DNA of 64,000 bases from Cellvibrio sp. UBA7671 (GTDB lineage: Bacteria; Pseudomonadota; Gammaproteobacteria; Pseudomonadales; Cellvibrionaceae). Below, piece after piece: positions 1-9,708 of this stretch. Position 1 is the first letter of the stretch, and each line of letters starts with the position of its first letter. Where the stretch lies: the NCBI GenBank assembly GCA_002483145.1, contig DLHJ01000003.1:372001-436000 (forward strand). Direction: 5' to 3'. The notes below the pieces were generated by a model. The model worked only from the letters and a program-made list of their open reading frames with translations, ran no database searches and was not told the DNA's origin. Made by a program: the position numbers and the translations under genes.

Positions 1-1
1 G

Positions 2-703
2 GCCATCATTCATTATCTACAAGTGGAAAGCGGTAACGACTTTCTCTCTGCTACCATCAATCTGCTGGATATATTTGTGCGCCAGGAAGATTTCCTCAGT
101 GCTCAACAGCATATGAATCGCCTGCGTTTGCGCTTCCCCGACCAAAGCGAAGCGCTCTATGTACTACACGGCCAGACACTGGTAAAACACAATTACCTAC
201 TGGAAGCCGACGTTGTATTCAGCGAAGGCCTGAACAATTTCACCACCAGCACTCGCCTGTTGTTTGCGCGCGCCATGCTCAATAACCAGCGCAAACGCAT
301 CGCCGCCGCCGAGCGCGATCTGCGCCAGATATTGAAACAGCAGCCGGATAATATCGCCGCGCTCAACTCGCTTGGTTACATACTGGCTGATCGCACGCAG
401 CGTTTTGATGAAGCGCGGGTATTGCTGGAAAAAGCACTCAAACTCAAACCGGACGATGCGGCCATCATGGATTCCATGGGCTGGCTGCAGTATCGCACCG
501 GTAAATACCCCGAGGCACTGGAGCTGTTGCAAAGGGCATTTGCTGCCAGCCCCAATGCTGAAATCAGCGCCCATCTGGGTGAGATTTTGTGGATGCTGGG
601 CAATAAAGAGGAGGCGCGCCGGGTGTGGCAAGCAGGGATAAAACTGACCCCCAATGACCCGGTAATCCAGGAAACCCTCAACCGCCTCAAGGCCGATTTA
701 TGA
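2..703 (+). CDS. TPR repeat protein, 5' end outside window
   Basis: The reading frame is already open at base 2, so the gene starts upstream of the window and 233 C-terminal residues are visible; the GTG at 23 is not a convincing start. The protein is built of tetratricopeptide repeats, recognisable by spaced A/L/G/P patterns such as NIAALNSLGYILADR and DAAIMDSMGWLQYRTGKY followed by EALELLQRAF. In pseudomonads a TPR protein occupies the same place directly upstream of lolB (PA4667-like), so this is probably its homologue, a periplasmic or membrane-associated scaffold of unknown detailed role. Its TGA stop overlaps the ATG of lolB by four bases (ATGA), indicating translational coupling. Family confident, function unknown. 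Confidence 0.85.
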   Translation, partial: AIIHYLQVESGNDFLSATINLLDIFVRQEDFLSAQQHMNRLRLRFPDQSEALYVLHGQTLVKHNYLLEADVVFSEGLNNFTTSTRLLFARAMLNNQRKRIAAAERDLRQILKQQPDNIAALNSLGYILADRTQRFDEARVLLEKALKLKPDDAAIMDSMGWLQYRTGKYPEALELLQRAFAASPNAEISAHLGEILWMLGNKEEARRVWQAGIKLTPNDPVIQETLNRLKADL

Positions 704-1311
704 TGCAATACCGTTTTCTTCTCATAGTGTCACTGCTGTTTATCAGTGGATGCGTGCACCGAGGTTCGCTAACACCCCCACAAGATGTCTTGGAGCACCA
801 GCGGCAGGTGCAGGCGATTGCTGATTGGCAACTGACCGGGAAATTGGGTATTCGTACCAGTGCCGACAGCGGCAGTGCGAGCGTCAAATGGGCACAACAA
901 CTCGCCAGCTACCAAATCAACCTCAGCGGTCCGCTGGGGCAAAAAAGCATGATCATCACCGGCACGCCCGAGAAAGTGCGCCTCGAACAAACCGGTGAAC
1001 CAGTGCAAGAAGCCAAAACTGCCGAGGCGCTGATCAAAAAATCTGCCGGTTGGACCCTACCCGTTGCACAGCTCGCCTACTGGGTGCGCGGCGTGCCGGC
1101 GCCCAAGTTGCGTATTACCCAACTACAACAAAATGAAACTGGATTAATCGCTCAGTTGATTCAAGGTGGTTGGAGCATTTATTACAGCAACTACCGCGAT
1201 CAAACCTTCAACGGCATTAATTTACCGCTGCCAGGAAAAATCACCGCCGAATATAAAGATGTGCGCTTGGTATTGGTGATCCGGGATTGGCGCTTGGGAG
1301 CCGCGCAATGA
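700..1311 (+). CDS. lolB: Outer-membrane lipoprotein insertion protein LolB
   Basis: LolB is the outer-membrane lipoprotein that receives lipoproteins from periplasmic LolA and inserts them into the outer membrane. The 203-residue product begins with a lipoprotein signal peptide whose lipobox (FISGC) puts the acylated cysteine at residue 18. The mature part contains the typical LolB segment [12 protein letters not shown] and the central region [14 protein letters not shown], and its length is normal for the family. Two adjacent ATGs (700 and 703) could start it; the first overlaps the upstream stop. Downstream it overlaps ispE by ATGA, as in the conserved lolB-ispE-prs arrangement of pseudomonads. 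That synteny supports the call. Confidence 0.95.
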   Translation: MMQYRFLLIVSLLFISGCVHRGSLTPPQDVLEHQRQVQAIADWQLTGKLGIRTSADSGSASVKWAQQLASYQINLSGPLGQKSMIITGTPEKVRLEQTGEPVQEAKTAEALIKKSAGWTLPVAQLAYWVRGVPAPKLRITQLQQNETGLIAQLIQGGWSIYYSNYRDQTFNGINLPLPGKITAEYKDVRLVLVIRDWRLGAAQ

Positions 1312-2153
1312 CCAGTCTGACGCTCCTATCGCCCGCCAAACTCAATTTGTTTTTGCACATTACTGGCCGCCGTCCCGATGGCTACCACAACCTGCAAACC
1401 CTGTTTCAACTGCTCGATTACGGCGACACTTTGTCATTTAACACCCGCATCGATGGTGAAATCACACTTGCACCGGAATTGCCCGGGGTCACTTTTGAGC
1501 ACAACCTAATCATCAAAGCAGCGCGTGCGCTTGAACCCTACAAATCCGCCCACGCCGGTATTGATATCCACCTTGAAAAACGCCTGCCGATGGGCGGTGG
1601 TATTGGTGGCGGCAGTAGTAATGCGGCCACCACATTAGTTGCACTCAACCATTTATGGGGTTGTGGCCTGAGCAAAAGCCAGCTGCAAACAATTGGTTTA
1701 CAGCTCGGTGCCGATGTCCCGGTGTTTATCAATGCCCAAACTGCCTGGGCGGAAGGTGTGGGCGAAGAGTTACAAGCTATTGAAATGCAGCCAAAATGGT
1801 TTCTGGTTATACAACCTGATTGCCATGTATCCACTGCTGAAATTTTTTCTCACAAAGATTTGACAAGAGATACTTCGGCCATTAAAGTGGCGGCCTTCCT
1901 TGAGCGGGGTGGTCAAAACGACTGCGAAGCCTTGGTGAGAAAGCTCTATCCGCAAGTCGATAACGCACTCATCTGGCTCCAAAATTTTGATCGCAACGCG
2001 CGAATGACGGGAACCGGAGCCTGCGTATTTGCAAGTTTCGCGTCGGCAGAAGAAGCACTTAACGTGCAGGCACAATTGCCCAAATATCTGCCCGGTTTTG
2101 TAGCCCAAGGTGTAAATCAATCGCCTCTCTACAAACTGCTTCCGTCACGCTAA
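1308..2153 (+). CDS. ispE: 4-diphosphocytidyl-2-C-methyl-D-erythritol kinase
   Basis: IspE phosphorylates CDP-methylerythritol with ATP in the non-mevalonate (MEP) isoprenoid pathway, in the cytoplasm. The GHMP-kinase phosphate loop lies at residues 94-107 ([14 protein letters not shown]), and the N-terminal [20 protein letters not shown] matches the family start. I place the start at ATG 1308, where ATGA overlaps the lolB stop; an in-frame upstream codon at 1287 would add seven residues inside lolB without reason. The resulting 281 residues is the usual length. The C-terminal [12 protein letters not shown] segment is also family-typical. It is probably co-transcribed with lolB and followed by tRNA-Gln. 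Confidence 0.96.
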   Translation: MTSLTLLSPAKLNLFLHITGRRPDGYHNLQTLFQLLDYGDTLSFNTRIDGEITLAPELPGVTFEHNLIIKAARALEPYKSAHAGIDIHLEKRLPMGGGIGGGSSNAATTLVALNHLWGCGLSKSQLQTIGLQLGADVPVFINAQTAWAEGVGEELQAIEMQPKWFLVIQPDCHVSTAEIFSHKDLTRDTSAIKVAAFLERGGQNDCEALVRKLYPQVDNALIWLQNFDRNARMTGTGACVFASFASAEEALNVQAQLPKYLPGFVAQGVNQSPLYKLLPSR

Positions 2154-2178
2154 TCAAGAACTGTGTTTTTAACACAAT

Positions 2179-2253
2179 AGGGGCGTCGCCAAGTGGTAAG
2201 GCAGCGGGTTTTGATCCCGCCATTCGTAGGTTCGAGTCCTTCCGCCCCTGCCA
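2179..2253 (+). tRNA. tRNA-Gln (anticodon TTG)
   Basis: A full cloverleaf can be drawn. The acceptor arms AGGGGCG and CGCCCCT pair perfectly, the anticodon stem GCGGG/CCCGC encloses the loop TTTTGAT with anticodon TTG, the T loop is TTCGAGT, and a CCA end is encoded at 2251-2253. It lies 25 bp after ispE and before prs, where a tRNA-Gln also sits in pseudomonads. Confidence 0.96.
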
Positions 2254-2493
2254 TCTATTTTCAGTCATTGTTTCAGGTGTGTTCACAATTTAAATCGCAC
2301 CACTAACACGAATCCTAAACGATGACTATTCTGATTAATTCCCTTTTGATACAGCTCAATCCGCGCAGCATCCTAAAATTTCCTAGGGTAAAAAACGCTG
2401 CTTTGCGCAGACAGACTTTTTACAGAGAGAAAATATCGGCTCTGGCATTTAACCACCAGCAATCACCCCAGCCATCACCAAAAGGTATCTGAC

Positions 2494-3435
2494 GTGACTG
2501 ACTTAATGGTCTTTACCGGCAACGCAAACCCCGATCTCGCTAAAAAGATTGTGGATCACTTAGGCATGCCACTTGGCAATGTTTCCGTGTCGCAATTTTC
2601 CGATGGCGAAATCGCCGTCGAGCTGCACGATAACGTGCGCGGCCGCGATGTGTTTGTAGTCCAGTCAACTTGCGCACCGACTAACGACAACCTGATGGAA
2701 TTGATTGTGATGGTGGACGCCCTGCGTCGCGCCTCCGCTGGCCGTATCACCGCCGTGGTGCCCTACTTCGGCTACGCCCGCCAGGATCGCCGCGTACGTT
2801 CAGCGCGTGTACCCATCACCGCAAAAGTAGTCGCCGACATGATGGTTGGCGTAGGTGTTGACCGCGTGCTCACTGTTGACCTGCACGCGGAGCAGATCCA
2901 GGGTTTCTTTGATGTACCAGTAGATAACGTCTACGGCTCACCCGTGTTACTGGAAGATATAGAAGCGCAAAAATTTGAAGACCTGATTGTAGTGTCACCC
3001 GATATCGGCGGCGTAGTGCGCGCCCGTGCGGTAGCTAAACAATTGGGCATAGATCTGGCGATTATCGATAAACGCCGCCCGCGCGCAAATGTTGCGGAAG
3101 TGATGCATATTATCGGTGAAATTGAAGGCCGCACCTGCCTGTTGGTGGATGACATTATCGACACCGCCGGCACCCTGTGCAGCGCCGCCAAAGCACTGAA
3201 AGCGCAGGGCGCCAAGAAAGTCGTCGCCTACTGTACTCACCCGGTGCTATCGGGCAAGGCGATTGAAAACCTGAACAACTCCGAGCTGGATCAACTGGTC
3301 GTTGCCGACTCAATCCCGCTCAGCCAGGCCGCCAAAGACTGCCCACGCATCCGCAGCCTCACGCTGTCGAAAATGCTCGCCGAAGCCATGCGCCGCCTGA
3401 GCAATGAAGAATCCCTGAGCGCGATGTTCCGCTAG
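2494..3435 (+). CDS. prs: Ribose-phosphate pyrophosphokinase
   Basis: Prs makes PRPP from ribose 5-phosphate and ATP, feeding purine, pyrimidine, histidine, tryptophan and NAD synthesis. The 313-residue protein has the class I hallmarks: the flexible ATP loop [14 protein letters not shown], the DKRRPR segment, and the PRPP-binding loop [12 protein letters not shown]. The start is the GTG at 2494, giving a family-like N-terminus ([15 protein letters not shown]); an ATG four codons later would clip it, and the Shine-Dalgarno (AAAGG) is modest. A 240-bp leader lies between tRNA-Gln and the gene; I see no clear riboswitch or attenuator in it. Confidence is very high. Confidence 0.97.
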   Translation: MTDLMVFTGNANPDLAKKIVDHLGMPLGNVSVSQFSDGEIAVELHDNVRGRDVFVVQSTCAPTNDNLMELIVMVDALRRASAGRITAVVPYFGYARQDRRVRSARVPITAKVVADMMVGVGVDRVLTVDLHAEQIQGFFDVPVDNVYGSPVLLEDIEAQKFEDLIVVSPDIGGVVRARAVAKQLGIDLAIIDKRRPRANVAEVMHIIGEIEGRTCLLVDDIIDTAGTLCSAAKALKAQGAKKVVAYCTHPVLSGKAIENLNNSELDQLVVADSIPLSQAAKDCPRIRSLTLSKMLAEAMRRLSNEESLSAMFR

Positions 3436-3454
3436 GAACCCTTTAAAAGGTTCC
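3435..3454 (+). other. Hairpin after prs
   Basis: The 20 bases form a near-perfect palindrome (18 of 20 positions) overlapping the prs stop codon. The 9-bp sequence TTCCGCTAG occurs on both sides (3427-3435 and 3451-3459). There is no T run, so it may be a processing or pausing structure between prs and rplY rather than an intrinsic terminator. Confidence 0.4.
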
Positions 3455-3565
3455 GCTAGTCGGAGCATTACTCTCGGTAAACCACCGGAATACATTCTGT
3501 ACTCTGGTTACTGAAACCCATCAGGTTCTGGTCGCGGATCTGAATGGAAAATTGAGGACGATAAA

Positions 3566-4174
3566 ATGTCTGAAGACTTTAAATTAGATGCAACAGCCCG
3601 TAACGATTTAGGGAAAGGTGCGAGCCGCCGCCTGCGTCGTTTGGCAAATCAAGTTCCTGCTGTAATTTACGGCGGCAACGTAGCACCTGCTAGCGTTTCT
3701 GTTTCTCACAATGAACTGATGAAGCACTTGGAACACGAAGCTTTCTACTCGCACATCATTAGCTTGAACGTGGACGGCACTGCTCAGGACGTGATCCTGA
3801 AAGACGTACAACGTCACCCGTCCAAGCCAGTGGTTTTGCACTTGGACTTCTTGCGTATTGATAAGTCAACCAAGGTACACACTCACGTACCTCTGCACTT
3901 CATCAATGAAGCAATCTCCAAAGGCGTGAAAATCCAGGGCGGTAAAGTGGTTCACAACCTTACCCAATTGGACATCATCTGCTTCCCACACCAATTGCCA
4001 GAATTCATTGAAGTGGATTTGGCAAACGCAGAAACCGGCACCATCATTCACATTTCTGACCTGAAATTGCCAAGCGGTGTTGTTTCTGCTGACTTGCAAA
4101 AAGGTGCAGATCACGATTTGGCAGTTGCCACTCTGGTTAAGCCGAAAGGCGCTGCAGAAGGCGAAGAAGCGTAA
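3566..4174 (+). CDS. rplY: 50S ribosomal protein L25/general stress protein Ctc
   Basis: This is the long (Ctc/TL5) form of ribosomal protein L25, which binds 5S rRNA. The N-terminal L25 domain (about residues 5-95, with RNDLGKGASRRLRR and PAVIYGG) is followed by the C-terminal Ctc beta domain (about 100-190), for a total of 202 residues, compared with about 95 for the single-domain E. coli form. The start ATG follows TTGAGGACGATAAA, a good ribosome-binding site. The place between prs and pth is conserved in pseudomonads. A strong intrinsic terminator follows. Confidence 0.95.
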   Translation: MSEDFKLDATARNDLGKGASRRLRRLANQVPAVIYGGNVAPASVSVSHNELMKHLEHEAFYSHIISLNVDGTAQDVILKDVQRHPSKPVVLHLDFLRIDKSTKVHTHVPLHFINEAISKGVKIQGGKVVHNLTQLDIICFPHQLPEFIEVDLANAETGTIIHISDLKLPSGVVSADLQKGADHDLAVATLVKPKGAAEGEEA

Positions 4175-4194
4175 TTTCTTCCTCACCTTTCAAA

Positions 4195-4227
4195 AAAGGG
4201 CTGACTCTTCGGAGCCAGCCCTTTTTT
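4195..4227 (+). terminator. Intrinsic terminator after rplY
   Basis: A 13-bp stem with one mismatch (AAAGGGCTGACTC against GAGCCAGCCCTTT) closes a TTCG loop and runs into seven Ts. It follows the rplY stop by about 20 bases and separates rplY from pth. Confidence 0.9.
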
Positions 4228-4320
4228 TATGGCGATGATAAAAGGACAATTCCCAAGCTCAATTCCCAAGTACAATGCGCGCCGCAATAACTATCACCCA
4301 TTCAAGCATGAGATAGATTC

Positions 4321-4914
4321 ATGGCCAACACTGAAATTCAATTGATTGTCGGCTTGGGCAACCCCGGCAGTGAATATGAGCGCACCCGCCACAATGCCGG
4401 AGCCGATTTTGTCGAGGAGTTCGCCCGCTCGCTCGGCGTATCTTTGGTGAATGACAGCAAATATTTCGGCCTCACCGCACGAGTGAATTACCAAGGGCGC
4501 GACTTACGCCTACTGATCCCCACCACTTATATGAACCGCAGCGGGCAATCGGTCGGCGCTATGGCGAATTTTTTCAAGATCGAACCAGCCGCGATTCTGG
4601 TCGCCCACGACGAACTGGATTTAGCACCTGGCATCGCCCGCTTTAAACAAGGTGGCGGCCACGGCGGCCACAACGGCCTGCGCGATATCATTGCCGCACT
4701 CGGCAACAATCCCAATTTCCCGCGCCTGCGCTTGGGTATTGGCCACCCGGGTGTCGCGGCGATGGTCGCCAACTTTGTGCTCAAACGAGCACCCGCCAGC
4801 GAACAGGAACTGATTGATGATGCTATCGCCCGCGCCATCAAATGCACTCCTGACGCGCTCAAAGGCGATTGGAATACGGCGATGAAAAACCTGCATACCG
4901 ATCCCAAAAAGTAG
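4321..4914 (+). CDS. pth: Peptidyl-tRNA hydrolase
   Basis: Pth recycles tRNAs by cleaving the ester bond of peptidyl-tRNAs released prematurely from ribosomes. The family motifs are all present: [17 protein letters not shown] near the N-terminus, with the substrate-binding asparagine (14) and catalytic histidine (24), [12 protein letters not shown], the [10 protein letters not shown] segment with the aspartate, and [13 protein letters not shown]. At 197 residues it has normal length. The ATG follows an AT-rich stretch after the rplY terminator, suggesting its own promoter, and the gene precedes ychF as in many gammaproteobacteria. Confidence 0.97.
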   Translation: MANTEIQLIVGLGNPGSEYERTRHNAGADFVEEFARSLGVSLVNDSKYFGLTARVNYQGRDLRLLIPTTYMNRSGQSVGAMANFFKIEPAAILVAHDELDLAPGIARFKQGGGHGGHNGLRDIIAALGNNPNFPRLRLGIGHPGVAAMVANFVLKRAPASEQELIDDAIARAIKCTPDALKGDWNTAMKNLHTDPKK

Positions 4915-4937
4915 CAGCAAGGGAATGCAGCGCAAAC

Positions 4938-4967
4938 TTCGTCTAATGGGCGCCGAGCATGTATAAT
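4938..4967 (+). promoter_or_regulatory. Probable ychF promoter
   Basis: A perfect -10 hexamer TATAAT lies at 4962-4967, with a weak -35 TTCGTC at 4938-4943 (18-bp spacer) in the pth-ychF gap. It is 58 bp upstream of the ychF start. Inferred from sequence only. Confidence 0.55.
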
Positions 4968-5024
4968 CGCGCCCTCTCGATTTTCACCCCTTATTTTCAT
5001 ACCTCTCATTAGCGGAATAGCATC

Positions 5025-6116
5025 ATGGGTTTCAATTGCGGTATCGTCGGCCTGCCCAACGTCGGTAAATCAACACTGTTTAACGCCCTGACCAACGCAG
5101 GAATCAGTGCCGAAAACTTTCCCTTCTGCACCATTGAACCCAATGCCGGTATCGTGACCGTACCCGATCCACGCCAGGACAAGCTCGCGGAAATAGTTAA
5201 ACCCGAGCGCGTTGTCGCCACCACTATGGAATTTATCGATATCGCCGGTATTGTTGCCGGTGCATCGCGCGGCGAAGGCTTGGGCAACAAATTCCTCGCC
5301 AACATCCGAGAGACTGATGCCATCGCCCACGTAGTGCGCTGCTTTGACGACGACAACGTGATCCACGTTGCCAACGGTGTAAATCCCGCGGCCGATATCG
5401 AAGTGATCAATACCGAACTCGCGCTCGCCGATCTGGAAGCGGTAGACAAAGCCATCAACCGTTACGCCAAATCCGCCAAAGGCGGCGACAAGCACGCTAT
5501 AGCGATCAAAGCCCTGCTGGAAAAAGTTCAGCCTCACTTGAACGAAGCCAAACCACTGCGCTCGTTCGGTTTGGACAAAGAAGAAGTGGCAATGCTGAAA
5601 GAAATCAACTTGCTCACGCTCAAGCCGACCATGTATATCGCCAACGTTGCGGAAGATGGTTTTGAAAATAATCCGCATCTGGATGTTGTGCGCAAAATTG
5701 CTGAAGAAGAAAAATCTATCGTCGTACCAATTTGCAATAAATTGGAAGCCGATATCGCCGAACTAGAAGGCGATGACAAAAAAGAATTCCTCGACGAGAT
5801 GGGCATGGAAGAACCAGGCCTGAACCGCGTCATTCGCGCTGGCTACCAACTACTCGGCCTACAGACTTATTTCACCGCCGGTGTAAAAGAAGTGCGCGCC
5901 TGGACAATTCCCGTAGGCGCAACTGCACCGCAAGCGGCTGGCGTGATCCACACCGATTTTGAAAAAGGGTTTATCCGCGCTGAAACAATTTCTTACGAAG
6001 ACTTTGTGCAATACAAAGGTGAGCAAGGTGCGAAAAATGCCGGTAAGTCGCGCAAAGAAGGTAAGGAATATGTGGTAAAAGATGGGGATGTGCTGCATTT
6101 CTTGTTTAACGTCTAA
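5025..6116 (+). CDS. ychF: Redox-regulated ATPase YchF (Obg family)
   Basis: YchF/Ola1 is a P-loop protein of the Obg group that prefers ATP, binds ribosomes and influences stress responses. The 363-residue protein starts [20 protein letters not shown] (Walker A at residues 8-16), has the switch region [19 protein letters not shown], a nucleotide-base loop CNKLEAD, and a C-terminal TGS domain ending in [12 protein letters not shown]. Length and order are exactly as expected. Conserved linkage with pth supports the name. Confidence 0.97.
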   Translation: MGFNCGIVGLPNVGKSTLFNALTNAGISAENFPFCTIEPNAGIVTVPDPRQDKLAEIVKPERVVATTMEFIDIAGIVAGASRGEGLGNKFLANIRETDAIAHVVRCFDDDNVIHVANGVNPAADIEVINTELALADLEAVDKAINRYAKSAKGGDKHAIAIKALLEKVQPHLNEAKPLRSFGLDKEEVAMLKEINLLTLKPTMYIANVAEDGFENNPHLDVVRKIAEEEKSIVVPICNKLEADIAELEGDDKKEFLDEMGMEEPGLNRVIRAGYQLLGLQTYFTAGVKEVRAWTIPVGATAPQAAGVIHTDFEKGFIRAETISYEDFVQYKGEQGAKNAGKSRKEGKEYVVKDGDVLHFLFNV

Positions 6117-6550
6117 TCCCAGTCGAAAGAAGTAAATATCCGTATTCTTTGCTCTTGGTTTTGATTATCCCCCCTATAATTTTCATAGGAGGGATAATCA
6201 AATTATAGAGCATTGCTTTATGCATTAAGAAATTCTAAAAATAAAATTATGGCTTATTCTTATAGTGACTATACAGTGTTCGACTTTTATTTCGAGCCCG
6301 GTATATACCAATTCAAACTCAATGCTAGCTCTTTTTGATAAGTTTTCTCCCCAGCTACGGTAGCTAAAGTAAAATTCAGTGTAAATTATCGCGTTATTTG
6401 TGAAAAAATAAAGTCGATGAGCAGGATGAACTAATATTAGAAACTCTCGTAACGACAATAATTAAAAAAGACACGATGGAAATACCATTCATTTCTGAAA
6501 ATACATTGAAAAACAGCTACCACTCCCGAAGTGATAGCCATACAAAAGCA
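6117..6550. other. 434-bp AT-rich gap with an inverted repeat
   Basis: This stretch between the convergent ychF and secDF genes carries no convincing gene. A 77-codon frame on the minus strand (6225-6458) lacks a ribosome-binding site and any recognisable feature. The main structure is an inverted repeat at 6163-6177 and 6185-6199: 15-bp arms, one mismatch, 7-base loop, arm GATTATCCCCCCTAT. It could act as a transcription stop for ychF, although the following T run is poor. The rest is AT-rich and featureless to me. Confidence 0.6.
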
Positions 6551-8857
6551 CTACGGCAATAGATCTAACTCACGCTGTGCTACCTCTGCACTATCGCGCA
6601 ACTGTGTTTTCCCCTTCCGTATCCGTCGCTCCCCCAGCAACAATAAAATCGGTGCGGCAATTAATATCGATGAGCTGGTGCCGATCACAATACCAAACAA
6701 CATCGGCAACGAAAAACTCGCAACCGCATTGCCCCCGGCCATCGCCATAGGTAAAAGCGCAAGAAAAGTTGTAACTGAAGTAAATACCGTGCGCGTTAAC
6801 GTTGAAGTAATACTTTCATTGAGCAATTGCACCAAGGGTTTATTGGGCGTAAGGCGCAGATTTTCGCGGATGCGGTCAAACACCACCACTTTGTCATTTA
6901 CCGAATAACCAATTAATGCCAGCAATGCCGCTACCGCAGTGAGATTAAATTCCACACCGGCCAACGCAAAAAAACCGATGGTTTTGGTGAGATCCAACGC
7001 GAGTGTGAGTGTTGCTGCCAGGGCAAAATGCGATTCAAAACGAATCCATAAATAACCGAGCATACCCAAGCCAGCCAAAATAATCGCGAGAATAGTCGCA
7101 TCACCAAAATCGCCACTCACACGTGGGCCGACCATTTCTACGCGCGGAAATTTCGCATCCGGCGAGATAGCTAACACAGCTGTTTTAACGGCTTGCACAC
7201 TGGTGCCGTTCGCCACATCCTCTGCCGACTGCGCTGGCATGCGCACCAGATAATGGCCTTGCGCACCAAACTCCTGGATCGCCAGCTGCGCAGCGCTTTG
7301 CTGCTGCAAGCTTTTACGTAAATCCGCCACACCCACATCCGGTGCGCTCACTTCAATTACAGTGCCACCACTAAAATCGACACCGTAATCCAACCCCGGG
7401 TTGAAAAATAAAAATACCGATGCAAACGATAATACCGCTGATGCTACCAAACCAAAAAATCGCGCGCGCAAAAACGGAATCGTATTTTCACTGATCCGAT
7501 CCAGCAACTTAATGCCGGAGATAATCAAAGGTTGCTTACCCAATTTTTCAACACGCCACTCCATCACCAAACGGGTAAACGATATCGCGGTAAACATAGA
7601 GATTAATAAGCCCACCGCCATGGTCACCGCAAAACCGCGCACCGGCCCGCTGCCAAATAAAAACAACAAGCTAATCGCAATTAACGAGGTGACATTGGAA
7701 TCGAGAATGGTGCTGTAGGCGCGCTGGAAACCTGCGCGCAATGCTGCCATGGCAGGTTCACCGCGCCGCGTTTCTTCGCGGATACGCTCGTTGATTAAAA
7801 TATTCGCATCCACCGCCATGCCGATACTTAAAATAAAACCGGCAATGCCCGGCAGCGTCAATGTCGCACCCAATAAACTCAGCACACCAAAACTCAAACC
7901 GATATTCACTGCCAAACCAACACAGGCAATAAAACCCCAGCGACCATAAATGCCCACCATAAAAGCGAGCACTAATAACGCACCGACAATGCCGGTGCTG
8001 ATGCCCATAGAAATCGCATCGCTGCCCAGATCCGGCCCCACGGTTCGCTCTTCAATGACTTTTAGCGGCGCAGGTAAAGCACCGGCACGCAACAGCAGCG
8101 CAAGATCATTTGCACTCGCACTGGTAAACGAACCGCTGATTTCACCACTGCCGCCTTGAATTGCACTGCGAATTACCGGCGCGGTGACTACACGATCATC
8201 CAATACAATTGCCAGTGAGCGGCCGATATTGTGTTTGGTCATATCGCCAAAGCGACGTGCGCCTTCGTTGTTCAATTTAAAAGTAACAACAGGTTCGCCG
8301 GTTTCTTGATTAAATGCCAAACGCGCATCGCTGATATGTTTTCCCTCCAGCGCTACGCGCTCTTCAAGTTGATAGCGCTCGCTTGGAGTATCGCCTTGTA
8401 CTGAAATAATTTTCCCAAGCAGCGCCGATTTTTCATTCGCCGCCCAATGAAAAGTCATACGCGCCTTAGTGCCCAACAATTCGCGGATATGTTGCGGATC
8501 ATTCACGCCCGGCAGTTGCACTAAAATACTGTCGCTGCCCTGCCGCGTAATCATCGGCTCCACCATGCCGGTTTCATCCAGACGGCGGCGCACCACTTCC
8601 AAACTTTGTTCAACCGCATCGCGCACTATCTGCTCATGCAACGCGGGGTTTTTATTGGCCACCAATTCACTGGTGTCCACTTCCAATAACAAATGCGAAC
8701 CACCGCGTAAATCCAAACCCAGTGTTAACTGATTTTGCGTGTACCAATCAGGTAATTTTTGCAAAACAGAATCCGGTAATACATTGGGCAACGCGCTAAG
8801 CAGCCCAAACAAAATAATCAGGCCATACACAATAGCCCGCGAAAAACGTGTTTTCAT
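6551..8857 (-). CDS. secDF: Fused protein translocase subunit SecDF
   Basis: SecD and SecF are RND-type inner-membrane proteins that use the proton gradient to pull secreted proteins through SecYEG. Here both are one 768-residue chain. The SecD half (about 1-440) has TLGLDLRGGSHLLLEVD, a periplasmic P1 domain and TM segments with SIGMAVDANILINERIREE. The SecF half (about 445-768) has GLDYGVDFSGGTVIEV and ALIGYSVNDKVVVFDRIREN. I use ATG 8857 (MKTRFSRA); an in-frame TTG two codons earlier is less likely. Most gammaproteobacteria encode secD and secF separately beside yajC-tgt. Here neither yajC nor tgt is near, so this may be an additional, specialised copy. Confidence 0.92.
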   Translation of the reverse strand: MKTRFSRAIVYGLIILFGLLSALPNVLPDSVLQKLPDWYTQNQLTLGLDLRGGSHLLLEVDTSELVANKNPALHEQIVRDAVEQSLEVVRRRLDETGMVEPMITRQGSDSILVQLPGVNDPQHIRELLGTKARMTFHWAANEKSALLGKIISVQGDTPSERYQLEERVALEGKHISDARLAFNQETGEPVVTFKLNNEGARRFGDMTKHNIGRSLAIVLDDRVVTAPVIRSAIQGGSGEISGSFTSASANDLALLLRAGALPAPLKVIEERTVGPDLGSDAISMGISTGIVGALLVLAFMVGIYGRWGFIACVGLAVNIGLSFGVLSLLGATLTLPGIAGFILSIGMAVDANILINERIREETRRGEPAMAALRAGFQRAYSTILDSNVTSLIAISLLFLFGSGPVRGFAVTMAVGLLISMFTAISFTRLVMEWRVEKLGKQPLIISGIKLLDRISENTIPFLRARFFGLVASAVLSFASVFLFFNPGLDYGVDFSGGTVIEVSAPDVGVADLRKSLQQQSAAQLAIQEFGAQGHYLVRMPAQSAEDVANGTSVQAVKTAVLAISPDAKFPRVEMVGPRVSGDFGDATILAIILAGLGMLGYLWIRFESHFALAATLTLALDLTKTIGFFALAGVEFNLTAVAALLALIGYSVNDKVVVFDRIRENLRLTPNKPLVQLLNESITSTLTRTVFTSVTTFLALLPMAMAGGNAVASFSLPMLFGIVIGTSSSILIAAPILLLLGERRIRKGKTQLRDSAEVAQRELDLLP

Positions 8858-8946
8858 CGCCAATACCCCACCATGCCTAGGCTCGTCACTGTTTTAATGC
8901 AGCGAGAGGAAAGCAAAAAAATTAAATTGTTTTTTAACGGAAGTAA

Positions 8947-9348
8947 TTAAACGAGAGGTGGCGCGCGGGAAATATTGAGCGTCTGTAATTGATGAAGAGC
9001 GATATGCGGACGTTGTGTAGCATCATGCGACCTTGCCGGCACCAATGGCAACGAGGCAATAATGTCATTCGCTGTTAATGCCCAAATAGGCTCGGGCGGT
9101 TCAGCGGACTTGGGCTGATCTTTGTAGCGACTGAAAAAGCGTTTCAGCGTGAATGAATGTTCGCTGTTGGCGTGCAGCGGCATATCCACAGACACCGCAC
9201 GGCTATTACGCCCGGCATCACTGCTGGAGTAATCCGCTGACGACTCCAAACTCCAACCCGCTAGCAGACACAAAAAGCCAACAACCAAAATCCCGCCCCA
9301 CAAGAGCCGAATAGTAGATTGTTGCTGCAGGAGTGGTTGGAGTGGCAT
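8947..9348 (-). CDS. Hypothetical single-pass membrane protein
   Basis: A protein of about 133 residues of no recognised family. It has a short cytoplasmic N-terminus, one hydrophobic segment (roughly residues 18-36, LLWGGILVVGFLCLLAGW) and a polar, proline-containing C-terminal part of about 95 residues that would face the periplasm. The start may be ATG 9348 or GTG 9357 (three codons longer); neither has a clear ribosome-binding site. It lies about 90 bp upstream of secDF on the same strand and could be co-transcribed with it. I assign no function. Confidence 0.55.
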   Translation of the reverse strand: MPLQPLLQQQSTIRLLWGGILVVGFLCLLAGWSLESSADYSSSDAGRNSRAVSVDMPLHANSEHSFTLKRFFSRYKDQPKSAEPPEPIWALTANDIIASLPLVPARSHDATQRPHIALHQLQTLNISRAPPLV

Positions 9349-9357
9349 AAATATCAC

Positions 9358-9708
9358 GGATTGTAGTAATTCATCACATATGGAGCAATATCTGGTACTT
9401 TCAAGCCCTCATCCTTGCTCGCCGCAAAAAATAAATTTTCACTTATGAAATATTAACTAGTGATTTAGCACCTAATAAGTAGCGGCTCCACCACATTGGC
9501 ATCAAAATCCATAGCTTTATAAATTTTTTAATCTGTGCTGATTTTTTTTATGCGTGCAAAAGTCTCACACCAGAAAAACTATTAAGCAAACAACTGCAAA
9601 GCAACCAGACTCACCCTAAGCTTGGAAACTCTACCCACAACATGGACGCTGGCAGTGGGTTGACCGCTCGCTGAAAATTCAATTCTGGTTTTATAAAGGC
9701 GAAAAGCT
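9358..9708. other. 351-bp divergent intergenic region
   Basis: This AT-rich region separates the minus-strand small membrane protein from the plus-strand secreted esterase and must hold promoters for one or both. I see no repeat, tRNA or clear operator. A ribosome-binding site for the esterase (AAAGGCG) lies just before 9709. Confidence 0.5.

Noticed and set aside
2059-2286. Minus-strand frame over ispE end and tRNA-Gln
   Set aside because: Overlaps a tRNA gene and a real gene on the other strand; the protein is not family-like.
5070-5678. 202-codon minus-strand frame inside ychF
   Set aside because: Antisense to a highly conserved gene; the product has no recognisable features.
6225-6458. 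77-codon minus-strand frame after secDF
   Set aside because: No ribosome-binding site, no family features, and random amino-acid mix in AT-rich DNA.
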